Below are positions 1-6,838 of a stretch of DNA of 40,018 nucleotides, piece after piece. The notes beneath the pieces are model-generated. The model was not told the origin of the DNA, ran no database searches, and saw only the letters and a program-made list of their open reading frames with translations. A program made the position numbers and the translations under genes. Positions within the stretch are counted from its first letter, which is position 1; each line of letters begins with the position of its first letter. Source of the stretch: HGM13233 sp964478515 (GTDB lineage: Bacteria > Bacillota > Clostridia > Oscillospirales > Ruminococcaceae); assembly GCA_964478515.1 (NCBI GenBank), contig CAYZIL010000023.1:1-40018 (forward strand). The letters run 5' to 3'.

Positions 1-312
1 CGCGCTAAGTGCCGCCGCTTTGCGGCGGTTGCGCTCTCGCACACGCCTGCGGGCGTAGCCTTTACGAAAAAAATGCCGCTCGCTGCGCTGCGGCTGCTCG
101 GTTGCAAGCGCCCTCGCGACGCCTCGCTTGCTTTGGTTTTTTTCGTGGTTGCGCCTGCCGGCGCGGGACGACTCCTTCTTTATTTGTCTGTTCACTGTCA
201 GGGCAAAGTCCGCTTTGCTCCGGCTTTGCGCAAAATGCGCTTTTCACACGCTCAAGGCAGTTTGCTGTTTGTGGTTTCATGTACAGTAGATAGAGTCTAT
301 CACCGCGTTGGT
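1..312. other. Gene-free stretch, unassigned
   Basis: About 300 bases with no convincing gene. Open frames exist on both strands, but none has a ribosome binding site, a recognisable domain or natural amino-acid composition; they are Arg/Ala/Cys-rich readings of GC-rich sequence. A short perfect hairpin lies near 12-28 (GCCGCCGC/GCGGCGG). The stretch lies to the left of two terminator hairpins, so it may be the tail of a transcript or a repeated intergenic element. No tRNA, rRNA, tmRNA or SRP RNA signature was recognised. Confidence 0.5.
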
Positions 313-365
313 AAAAAAAAGCTCACAGCCGCACCGCACCTTTTGGCGGTGACGCGGCTATGAGC
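313..365 (-). terminator. Intrinsic terminator, minus strand
   Basis: Arms at 321-332 and 354-365 (one internal mismatch) enclose an inner stem 333-337/346-350. On the minus strand the hairpin is followed by eight U residues (A-run 313-320). There is no minus-strand gene to its right before the plus-strand response regulator at 618, so what it terminates is unknown. Confidence 0.65.
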
Positions 366-393
366 GCGAAACACAAACGCAAACTACGCCATA

Positions 394-446
394 AAAGAGC
401 TTAACGCCGCCGCGGTGACCATTCCGCGACGGCGTTAAGTTCTTTT
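394..446. terminator. Long hairpin terminator, probably bidirectional
   Basis: A stem of about 20 bp joins roughly 395-415 to 424-445, with one G-U pair and one mismatch. It is flanked by T-rich sequence on the right and an A-run on the left, so it could stop transcription in either direction. It separates the unassigned left end from the two-component operon. Confidence 0.7.
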
Positions 447-617
447 GCTTTTGTCCGTTTGAAATAAATATTATGGAGGATTGTGAGTATAGAATAGTCT
501 GCGTCTCTTAAATTGTTCTGAAAGTCTCCTTTCAGCTTTCTTTAAGTGAATGATAATAAAATAAATGTACTAAAGGTTATTAATATATTATAATATCGTC
601 GAAAGGACGTTTTACAG
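447..617 (+). promoter_or_regulatory. AT-rich leader/promoter region of the two-component operon
   Basis: An AT-rich block contains a perfect TATAAT at 589-594; no good -35 hexamer stands at the usual distance, as would suit activator-dependent or autoregulated transcription. Short CTTTC/CTTTA repeats lie near 530-546 and could be binding sites for the encoded OmpR-type regulator, but this is inference. The RBS AAAGGA (602-607) sits about 10 nt before the ATG at 618. Confidence 0.45.
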
Positions 618-1301
618 ATGCAGGTTTTAATTGTTGAGGATGAACGCCGACTTGCCGACGCGCTTTGCCAGATAGTTCGCGAGCAAAAATACCTTGCCGA
701 CGTCGTATACAACGGCCGCGACGGACTCGACTATGCCCTGTCGGGTATTTACGACGTCATTGTGCTGGATGTAATGCTGCCGCAGCTCAACGGCTTTGAG
801 GTAGTAAAAAAACTGCGCGAGGCAAAAATAACCACGCCCGTGCTCATGCTCACGGCGCGCGACGAAATCTCCAGCAAAGTCACGGGACTTGACTCCGGCG
901 CCGACGATTATATGACCAAGCCCTTTTCACCCGAAGAGCTGCTGGCGCGCATTCGCAGCCTGTCGCGCCGCCAGGGCGAGGTGATAATCAACGAGCTGAA
1001 GCTCGACGACCTGACGCTGAACCTTTCCGATTGCAGTTTATCGCGCAACGGCAAGTCCATGCACCTCGGTTTCAAGGAATTTGAGGTGATGAAAATACTC
1101 ATGTCGTCACCGAAAGCGGTGGTGTCAAAAGATGAACTAATCGCCAAGGTCTGGGGCCTTGACTCCGAGGCGGAGGATAACAACGTAGAGGCTTATATAT
1201 CCTTCCTGCGCAAGAAAATCTCCCATCTCGGCTCCGCGGTAAACATCAGCACCCTGCGCAAAATGGGCTACTTGCTGAAAAGCGGTGACGCAAATGATTA
1301 A
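618..1301 (+). CDS. OmpR/PhoB-family response regulator
   Basis: A 227-residue DNA-binding response regulator, full length for the family. Receiver domain residues 1-115: the acidic pair is in the VEDE motif near residues 7-9, the phosphoacceptor is Asp51 in VLDVMLP, and the conserved Lys is in the TKPFSPEELLAR motif. A winged-helix Trans_reg_C domain follows at about 125-222, with the usual ending of LRKKI and a G-Y-L motif. It is cotranscribed with the histidine kinase, whose ATG lies 8 nt inside its 3' end, indicating translational coupling. The signal sensed and the target genes cannot be told from the sequence; in this family, autoregulation is common. Confidence 0.95.
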   Translation: MQVLIVEDERRLADALCQIVREQKYLADVVYNGRDGLDYALSGIYDVIVLDVMLPQLNGFEVVKKLREAKITTPVLMLTARDEISSKVTGLDSGADDYMTKPFSPEELLARIRSLSRRQGEVIINELKLDDLTLNLSDCSLSRNGKSMHLGFKEFEVMKILMSSPKAVVSKDELIAKVWGLDSEAEDNNVEAYISFLRKKISHLGSAVNISTLRKMGYLLKSGDAND

Positions 1302-2508
1302 AAAACTCAAGCGCAAATTCGTTCTCATCAATATGTGTCTGGTCACTGCCGTGCTGCTGATAGTATTCGCGGCGCTGTTCGTCTCGACCTGGCGAAGTTC
1401 CCGCAGCGAGGCGGTAAGAACTCTGACGCGGGTGCTGGACGAGCGCGGCTTTGAAAACGACCTGCGCCCCGAAATAGGTTCGGCACACAGCGAGCGCAAC
1501 GGCTTTTTGCCCGTCTTTTGCGTTCAGCTTAACGAAAACGGCGACGTGCTCACAATTATCTCCAGCGGCGTAAACGTCTCTGACGAGATAATTGCCGAGG
1601 CGGTGCAAACCGTCGCGGACAGCGGCGAGTCCAGCGGAACAATAAAGTCGCTGGCGCTTTCCTACGACACGCGCCAAACCGAACTCGGTCTGAAAATAGC
1701 TTTTGTCGACATCACCAATCAACAGCAGCGCATTCGCAGTTTTCTGTTTTCCTCCGTACTTATAGGCGCGCTGAGCATATTGGCAATTTTCCTTATAAGC
1801 GAGCTGCTTGCCGGCCTCGCCGTAAAACCGGTGGAGCGTTCCTGGCAGCAACAGCAGCAGTTCGTTGCCGACGCCTCTCACGAGCTGAAAACGCCGCTCA
1901 CCGTAATTTTGGCAAACCTGAGTATTCTGTCCTCCCACCGCAGCAAGAGCGTCGCCAGCCAGCAAAAGTGGCTCGACAGCACTCACGACGAGGCGGTGCA
2001 GATGAAAAAGCTGGTTGACGACCTTCTCTATCTCGCCAAATCCGACGCGCAGCAATCGCCGTTTGTTGCCGCCGAATTTAATTGCTCCGACGCGCTTTGG
2101 GACGCTCTGTTGCCGTTTGAGTCGCTGGCGTTTGAAAAGGGCGTCACATTGGAGTCCGATATTGCGCCCGACGTGTATTTGTGCGGCGACGAGAGTCAAT
2201 TTCGCCAGTTGGCGACCATTCTTATTGACAACGCGCTGAAGTATTGCGGCGAGCAGGGTCGCGCCATGGTCACGCTGCAGGCAAACGACGGTGCCACACT
2301 TAAAGTCAGCAACAGCGGCGCCACTATTCCCGCGCAGGATATTCCCCACCTGTTCGACCGCTTTTACCGCGTCGACTCCTCGCGCTCGCGCGAACAGGGC
2401 GGCTACGGCCTTGGCCTTGCTATTGCCAAAAGCATTGCCGAGCGTCACGGCGCGCACATCTCCGTGAGCAGCCAAAGCGGCTCCACCGTATTTTGCGTTG
2501 AGTTTTAG
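1294..2508 (+). CDS. Sensor histidine kinase
   Basis: A 404-residue membrane histidine kinase, partner of the upstream regulator. Transmembrane helices lie at about residues 10-30 and 150-171, framing an extracytoplasmic sensor segment of about 120 residues with no recognised domain. The HisKA motif ASHELKTPLTV carries the phosphoacceptor His196. The N box (IDNALKY), F box region (FDRFYRVD) and G2 box (GYGLGLAI) of the HATPase_c domain are all present, so it should be active. ATG 1294 was chosen because it overlaps the regulator's stop; a GTG at 1285 in the same frame would add three residues. A strong terminator follows at 2544. Confidence 0.94.
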   Translation: MIKKLKRKFVLINMCLVTAVLLIVFAALFVSTWRSSRSEAVRTLTRVLDERGFENDLRPEIGSAHSERNGFLPVFCVQLNENGDVLTIISSGVNVSDEIIAEAVQTVADSGESSGTIKSLALSYDTRQTELGLKIAFVDITNQQQRIRSFLFSSVLIGALSILAIFLISELLAGLAVKPVERSWQQQQQFVADASHELKTPLTVILANLSILSSHRSKSVASQQKWLDSTHDEAVQMKKLVDDLLYLAKSDAQQSPFVAAEFNCSDALWDALLPFESLAFEKGVTLESDIAPDVYLCGDESQFRQLATILIDNALKYCGEQGRAMVTLQANDGATLKVSNSGATIPAQDIPHLFDRFYRVDSSRSREQGGYGLGLAIAKSIAERHGAHISVSSQSGSTVFCVEF

Positions 2509-2543
2509 CAAGCCTCCTGCTCATTTTTGTTGCAACCCGAGTC

Positions 2544-2582
2544 CCGGTCGCCGCCGTTACAAACGGCGTCGACCGGTTTTTT
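2544..2582 (+). terminator. Intrinsic terminator of the two-component operon
   Basis: A two-part stem pairs 2544-2550 with 2570-2576 and 2552-2558 with 2562-2568, with a single mismatch between them, a three-base loop and TTTTTT directly after. It lies 36 nt beyond the kinase stop. Confidence 0.9.
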
Positions 2583-2949
2583 GTCGCAGATTTCTAACCG
2601 CTTGGCACTCGCGCATTCCTGCGTGAAATTTTCCCCGGCGCGCTTTAAAAATTCTGAGCGCAACGCGAAAATTTACAGACCTGCGGCATTGCGGACGCCG
2701 GCAAAGGCGGACAGCCGCACGTCCGGTGCGTCGAGCGCTGCGGCGCTGCGGCACTGCTAAATTCCGCTTTTTTGCGGCTATTATGATGATTGTGTCTTTT
2801 CGCCCGCAATACTGTTGTCATATTGACTATTATTTCGTGCCGGGAATCTTTATATTGCACAAAAAATATTTTTGGTATTGTTAAAAGCGAGGTGGTTGTG
2901 TATCATTAATGCGAAATTAATTTGCCATACAAAGGAGAGTGATATCACT
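2583..2949 (+). promoter_or_regulatory. Intergenic region upstream of the decarboxylase
   Basis: No gene is supported here. The left half is GC-rich and could fold (about 2685-2760) but matches no riboswitch I recognise. The right half is AT-rich and contains TTGACT (2823-2828) and TATATT (2851-2856), spaced 22 nt, which is too long for a standard sigma-A promoter; the real promoter is therefore undefined. The ribosome binding site AAAGGAGAG at 2931-2939 precedes GTG 2950. Confidence 0.4.
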
Positions 2950-4443
2950 GTGTCCAACTTATACCTCGACCAGTCCCAGGCGCCGCTTTTCGACGGCTTG
3001 AAAGATTACCTCAAGACAGACTGGCTGCAGCTTTATGTCCCGGGCCACCGCGGCGGCGCTTATATGGATAAAGACTTCGTCGACTATATCGGTCGGCAGG
3101 TCGTCGGTCTCGACCTGGCAATGATGCCCTTTGTCGACGGTCCGCAGCACCCGCAAACTTTTATGAAAAGATCGCTGGAGCTCGCGGCCGACCTTTGGGG
3201 CTCACAGCGATGTTTCTTCTGCGTGCAGGGCACTTCCGGCGCCATCCAGGTAATGACGATGTCGGTACTTGAGCAGGGCGACAAAATAATTATTCCGCGC
3301 AACGTCCACAAATCGGTGATGGCCGGCATTATTATGGTCGACGCCGTTCCTGTATATATGGACCCGATAATTGACCCCGTGCTTGGCATAAGCCACGGAA
3401 TTTCGCCGCAGGTAGTCGAGCGCACACTTGAGGAAAACCCCGACGCCAAGGCGGTGCTGATACTTAACCCCACTTACTACGGTGTGGCCACCGACGTGCG
3501 CGCAATTGCCGAAATAGTCCACCGCCACGGCATTCCGCTGCTGGTAGACGAAGCGCACGGCGGTCACTTCCGCTTTTGCGACCAACTGCCGGACGACAGC
3601 ATTTCCTGCGGCGCCGACATGGTCTGCCAGAGCACCCACAAAATTCTCGGCTCGCTGTCGCAAAGCTCAATGCTACACGTTCAGGGCGAGCTTGTCGACT
3701 ACGACCATGTCGGTCGCGTGCTCGACATGATGCAGACGACCTCGCCGAGCTATATACTAATGTGTTCGCTCGACACGGCGCGCCGCAATATGGCCCTGCA
3801 CGGGCAGGAGCTTTGGTCGCGCACGGTCGAACTGTACCGCGAAACCCGCCGCCGTGTCAACAAAATACCCGGCCTGTTCAGTTTTGACATTGAGCACCTG
3901 CGCAAGACCGGCGACTATCTCAGCCACGACCCGACGCGGCTGACCGTGTGCCTTCGCGAGCTGGGGCTGACCGGCAACGAGGTGCGCAGCAGGCTTGCCA
4001 GCGAATACCACATCCAAATGGAGCTCGACGACTACTATAATGTTCTGGCCGTCGGCACGCCCGGCGACACGCCCGAAAGCTGCGAGAGGCTGCTCAACGC
4101 GCTGCGCGACATCGCCACAAAAGCTCGCTCGCAGCCGCAGCAAAAAAACGTCAGTATAGACATGCCCAAGCGCCCGATTGCCGCAATTTCGCCCTCCTCT
4201 GCCTTCTTCGGCAAACTGACGCCCGTGCCATTGGAAAATTCGGTCGGGCGCATATCCGGCGAATTTGTGATGGCGTATCCCCCGGGAATACCCATACTGT
4301 GCCCCGGCGAGCTCATAGACCGCGACCTGCTCAACTATATTCGCCAGCTGATTGACGCGCACATGAACGTAATCGGCCCCAAGGACCAGACACTCGGCAC
4401 TATTTTGGTCTGCGAGCGGCATAGTGCCGGCAAACAGCCCTAA
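2950..4443 (+). CDS. Orn/Lys/Arg decarboxylase, SpeA-like (PLP fold type I)
   Basis: A 497-residue pyridoxal-phosphate decarboxylase acting on arginine, lysine or ornithine to give agmatine, cadaverine or putrescine. The length matches the short Gram-positive SpeA type, without the N-terminal wing domain of the enterobacterial inducible enzymes. The PLP-site motifs are visible: DEAHGGH near residue 200 and the Schiff-base lysine in STHKILGSLSQ near 232. The C-terminal domain includes the conserved G-R-I-S-G/PPGIP segment. The frame is open to 2872, but GTG 2950 was chosen because it follows a clear AAAGGAG site and gives a family-like N terminus. It is 10 nt from the aldolase gene downstream, so an operon is likely. 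Substrate cannot be assigned by eye. Confidence 0.93.
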   Translation: MSNLYLDQSQAPLFDGLKDYLKTDWLQLYVPGHRGGAYMDKDFVDYIGRQVVGLDLAMMPFVDGPQHPQTFMKRSLELAADLWGSQRCFFCVQGTSGAIQVMTMSVLEQGDKIIIPRNVHKSVMAGIIMVDAVPVYMDPIIDPVLGISHGISPQVVERTLEENPDAKAVLILNPTYYGVATDVRAIAEIVHRHGIPLLVDEAHGGHFRFCDQLPDDSISCGADMVCQSTHKILGSLSQSSMLHVQGELVDYDHVGRVLDMMQTTSPSYILMCSLDTARRNMALHGQELWSRTVELYRETRRRVNKIPGLFSFDIEHLRKTGDYLSHDPTRLTVCLRELGLTGNEVRSRLASEYHIQMELDDYYNVLAVGTPGDTPESCERLLNALRDIATKARSQPQQKNVSIDMPKRPIAAISPSSAFFGKLTPVPLENSVGRISGEFVMAYPPGIPILCPGELIDRDLLNYIRQLIDAHMNVIGPKDQTLGTILVCERHSAGKQP

Positions 4444-4453
4444 GGAGGAACAC

Positions 4454-5122
4454 ATGACCGACAAAATGTACCGCATTGCCCGCATGACCGACCTTGCGGC
4501 CATCGGCGAGGACATGACCTTTGCCGACATGCAGCAGCTCGTCGCCGTGGCGAGGGAATTTCACCCCTACGGCGTGTTCGGCCTCAACTGCTTTACCGGC
4601 TGGCTTATTGACGAGCTGCGCGGCACCGACACTATGGCCTGCGGCGGACTCGGCGGCTCCAACACCGGCTTTGAGCCAACTTTTCTCAAAGTTGCCGAGG
4701 CGCGCGAGTATGTGCAAATGGGCTGCGGCGACGTCGACTTAATTATGAATCTCGTCTATCTGCGTTCGGGCATGTACGACGAGGCGCTCGCCGATCTCAA
4801 GGCGGTGCGCGCCGCCGTGCCCAATATAATGAAAGTAATAATAGAAACTCCCTATCTCAAGGACGAAAAGCTGATTAAAACCGCCTGCGACATTGTCATT
4901 GAATCCGGCGCCGACTTTGTTAAGACCTCAACCGGCGTTTTCGGGCCGACAACCGTCGAGCAGGTGAAACTGGTCAAGGAACATGTCGGCGAGCGCATTA
5001 AGGTCAAGGCCGCCGGCGGCATTGCCAGCGTCGCCATGATAGACGAACTTATTGCCGTCGGCGTCGACCGCATCGGGCTGGGCAGCGCCAAATTCGCGCG
5101 CTTTTGCCGCGAGAACGGCTGA
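4454..5122 (+). CDS. DeoC-like class I aldolase (divergent)
   Basis: A 222-residue TIM-barrel aldolase of the DeoC family. Both catalytic lysine motifs are present: FVKTSTG (Schiff-base Lys) and KAAGGI. The N-terminal half is unlike standard deoxyribose-phosphate aldolase: the usual D-H-T-L-L-K-P signature is absent, and the segment after the first Asp region reads DLIMNLVYLRSG rather than the usual N-I-G form. Start ATG 4454 follows TAAGGAGGA directly. It sits between a basic amino-acid decarboxylase (10 nt upstream) and a FrlD-like sugar kinase (15 nt downstream). That context argues that its substrate may be a phosphorylated ketose or ketoamine rather than 2-deoxyribose 5-phosphate; this is inference. 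Confidence 0.85.
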   Translation: MTDKMYRIARMTDLAAIGEDMTFADMQQLVAVAREFHPYGVFGLNCFTGWLIDELRGTDTMACGGLGGSNTGFEPTFLKVAEAREYVQMGCGDVDLIMNLVYLRSGMYDEALADLKAVRAAVPNIMKVIIETPYLKDEKLIKTACDIVIESGADFVKTSTGVFGPTTVEQVKLVKEHVGERIKVKAAGGIASVAMIDELIAVGVDRIGLGSAKFARFCRENG

Positions 5123-5137
5123 GAGGAGAGCAATAAT

Positions 5138-6049
5138 ATGGCTTCACTGGTCGGCGTCGGCGACAACGACGTCTCCGTCTACATCAACACCGGCACAGCC
5201 TATGCCGGCGGCAACTGCGTAAACGTGCCGGTCTACATTCGCATGAACGGCGGCGAGGCCGGTTACGTCGGCGTTATCGGCAGCGATTTGCACGCGCTGA
5301 TATTCCAAAACGCCCTGCGCGCCTACGGGGTCGACATCAGTCGGCTGCGCACGGCGCCGGGACTGACATCCGGCTCTAACTGCGATCTGGTGGAGGGCGA
5401 CCGGGTTTTCGGCTACTACGAGGAGCGCATGCAGCAGGCAAACCCACTGGCGCTCGACAGCACCGACATCGACTACATCAAGAAATATGACGTCATCCAC
5501 AGCAGCATTTACAGCGTGCTTGCCGACGGGACGCTGGAAAAGCTGCGCGCCGCCGGGCCCTATGTCTCCTACGATTTTTCGCTGGAGTGGGACGCCGCAA
5601 TGCTTGAAAAGGTCTGCCCGTTTGTGGACTTCGCCTTCATGTCCTGCTCGCACCTGACGCCGGCACAGACCGAGGAAATGCTGCGGCACGCCGTAAAGTG
5701 CGGCGCGCGTCTTGCCGTCGGCACCCGCGGCACCGACGGTTCGCTGCTGTTCGACGGCGGCGAGTTCTACCGCCAAAAGGCCTATCTTGCCGACACCGTC
5801 GACACTCTGGGCGCCGGCGACAGCTACATTGCCCGCTTCCTTTACGCCTATGTCGACGGGCTGAAATTCTTTGACGAATGCGCCGGACGCGTCGGCAGCT
5901 ATGCTGCGGCTGACGAGCAGGAGTTTCTCGACTCGCTTACCCGCTATGCCATGAGCTCCGCCGCCGCGTTCGCCACGCGCAACTGCCAGCACAACGGCGC
6001 ATTCGGCATGGGTTTTCCCTCCGCGCCCTACGTCGACCCCAACGTCTGA
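5138..6049 (+). CDS. PfkB-family sugar kinase, fructoselysine 6-kinase (FrlD)-like
   Basis: A 303-residue ribokinase/PfkB-family kinase. The N terminus (VGDNDVSVY, then AGGNCVNVPVY) and the C-terminal HNGAFG resemble FrlD-type fructosamine kinases more than fructokinase or ribokinase. The PfkB signature 2 with catalytic Asp is DTLGAGDSYIARF; the G-T-R-G-x-D-G-S strand before it is also present. An insertion of about 15 residues follows that motif, compared with FrlD of E. coli. Start ATG 5138 has GAGAGGAG upstream. It is the last gene of the operon with decarboxylase and aldolase, ending before the terminator at 6122. The likely reaction is ATP-dependent phosphorylation of a sugar or ketoamine; the substrate is unproven. 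Confidence 0.88.
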   Translation: MASLVGVGDNDVSVYINTGTAYAGGNCVNVPVYIRMNGGEAGYVGVIGSDLHALIFQNALRAYGVDISRLRTAPGLTSGSNCDLVEGDRVFGYYEERMQQANPLALDSTDIDYIKKYDVIHSSIYSVLADGTLEKLRAAGPYVSYDFSLEWDAAMLEKVCPFVDFAFMSCSHLTPAQTEEMLRHAVKCGARLAVGTRGTDGSLLFDGGEFYRQKAYLADTVDTLGAGDSYIARFLYAYVDGLKFFDECAGRVGSYAAADEQEFLDSLTRYAMSSAAAFATRNCQHNGAFGMGFPSAPYVDPNV

Positions 6050-6121
6050 CGGCAAGCAGTCCCGGTCAATTCGCCTTTCCGTTTGCCTTTGGCGCGGCAC
6101 AGCGACTGACAACAAAAAAAC

Positions 6122-6152
6122 GCGCGGCTGTAAAATTTATTTACAGCCGCGC
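6122..6152. terminator. Perfect 13-bp hairpin terminator
   Basis: Arms 6122-6134 and 6140-6152 pair perfectly around a 5-nt loop. On the minus strand an exact U-tract (A-run 6114-6120) follows, and on the plus strand a T-rich stretch. It ends the decarboxylase operon. The right arm also supplies the -35 box of the next promoter. Confidence 0.85.
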
Positions 6153-6168
6153 CTGTTTATTATATACT
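6140..6168 (+). promoter_or_regulatory. Sigma-A type promoter for the GNAT gene
   Basis: TTTACA (6140-6145), a 17-nt spacer and TATACT (6163-6168). The -35 box lies in the right arm of the preceding terminator. Predicted start of transcription is about 6175, leaving a leader of only 15-25 nt. Confidence 0.7.
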
Positions 6169-6190
6169 GGCTACACCGAATTTATAGGAG

Positions 6191-6652
6191 TTGACACATA
6201 CGAGTGAATATAAAATTATTAAACTAAAAGAGAAACCCGAGTTCAAAGAAGCGGCGGCCGACTGGTTCCACGAAAAATGGGGCGTGCCCGTGGCGGCGTA
6301 CCTTGAAAGTATGGACGCCTCGCTGGCAAACGACCCGGTGCAGGAGTGGTATTTGTGCCTTGACGGAAAAAAAATAATTGCCGGTCTTGGCGAAATAGTT
6401 AACGACTTCCACAACAGGAAAGACCTCACGCCGAACATCTGCGCCGTGTATACCGAAAAGGAATGGCGCTGCCGGGGTATTGCCGGAAAACTGCTGAATT
6501 TTGCCGTAGAAGACAACCGCCGGCGCGGTATAGCGCCGCTCTACCTGTTGACCGACCACACCGGTTTTTACGAAAAATACGGCTGGGAATTTCTCTGTAT
6601 GGTTCAGGGCGACGGCGAGCCGGAAATGAGTCGGATGTATATCCACAAATAA
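6191..6652 (+). CDS. GNAT-family N-acetyltransferase
   Basis: A protein of about 150 residues with the GNAT acetyl-CoA fold. The pyrophosphate-binding motif A is R-C-R-G-I-A-G-K-L followed by a helix, then a YLLTDHTGFYEKYGWEF segment typical of motif B. The substrate is not predictable. The start is odd: the frame opens only after a TAG at 6185, the AGGAG site is at 6186-6190, and the only standard start (TTG 6191) touches it. An ACG codon at 6200 lies exactly 9 nt from the site and may be the real start, or a mutated ATG. The gene is monocistronic, between its own promoter and a terminator. Confidence 0.85.
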   Translation: MTHTSEYKIIKLKEKPEFKEAAADWFHEKWGVPVAAYLESMDASLANDPVQEWYLCLDGKKIIAGLGEIVNDFHNRKDLTPNICAVYTEKEWRCRGIAGKLLNFAVEDNRRRGIAPLYLLTDHTGFYEKYGWEFLCMVQGDGEPEMSRMYIHK

Positions 6653-6658
6653 ACTCTC

Positions 6659-6691
6659 AACAGGGCGCGGCCGGCACGGCTGCGCCCTGTT
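6659..6691 (+). terminator. Intrinsic terminator after the GNAT gene
   Basis: A 10-bp outer stem (6659-6668 with 6682-6691) encloses a GGCCG/CGGCT inner stem with a 3-nt loop; TTT follows. It lies 7 nt after the stop codon. Confidence 0.85.
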
Positions 6692-6775
6692 TTCGTAATT
6701 CTCCCCGGGCGTCCGCGCGCGCACCGACGGAAAATCCGCCTTTCACTGCCGCCGGCAACGTCCGGCAAATCGCCC

Positions 6776-6804
6776 TTGCCCCGCTGTGACAAATGCGATA
6801 TAAT
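6776..6804 (+). promoter_or_regulatory. Promoter of glyQS
   Basis: TTGCCC (6776-6781), a 17-nt spacer and a perfect TATAAT (6799-6804). The leader is only about 30 nt, so no T-box riboswitch can precede this synthetase gene. Confidence 0.75.
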
Positions 6805-6838
6805 GACTAAATAAGTACCGTGATTAAGAGGAATAAAA

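Noticed and set aside
62..363. Overlapping small open frames on both strands at the left end
   Set aside because: No ribosome sites, no domain, Arg/Ala/Cys-rich composition typical of chance frames in GC-rich DNA.
473..511. 12-codon ORF starting at ATG 473, and a 4-codon GTG ORF after GGAGG at about 475
   Set aside because: The longer one has no ribosome site and the shorter is too small to assess; no coupling to the response regulator.
6690..6838. T-box riboswitch upstream of glyQS
   Set aside because: The promoter lies only about 35 nt before the start codon and no T-box sequence or terminator is present in the leader.
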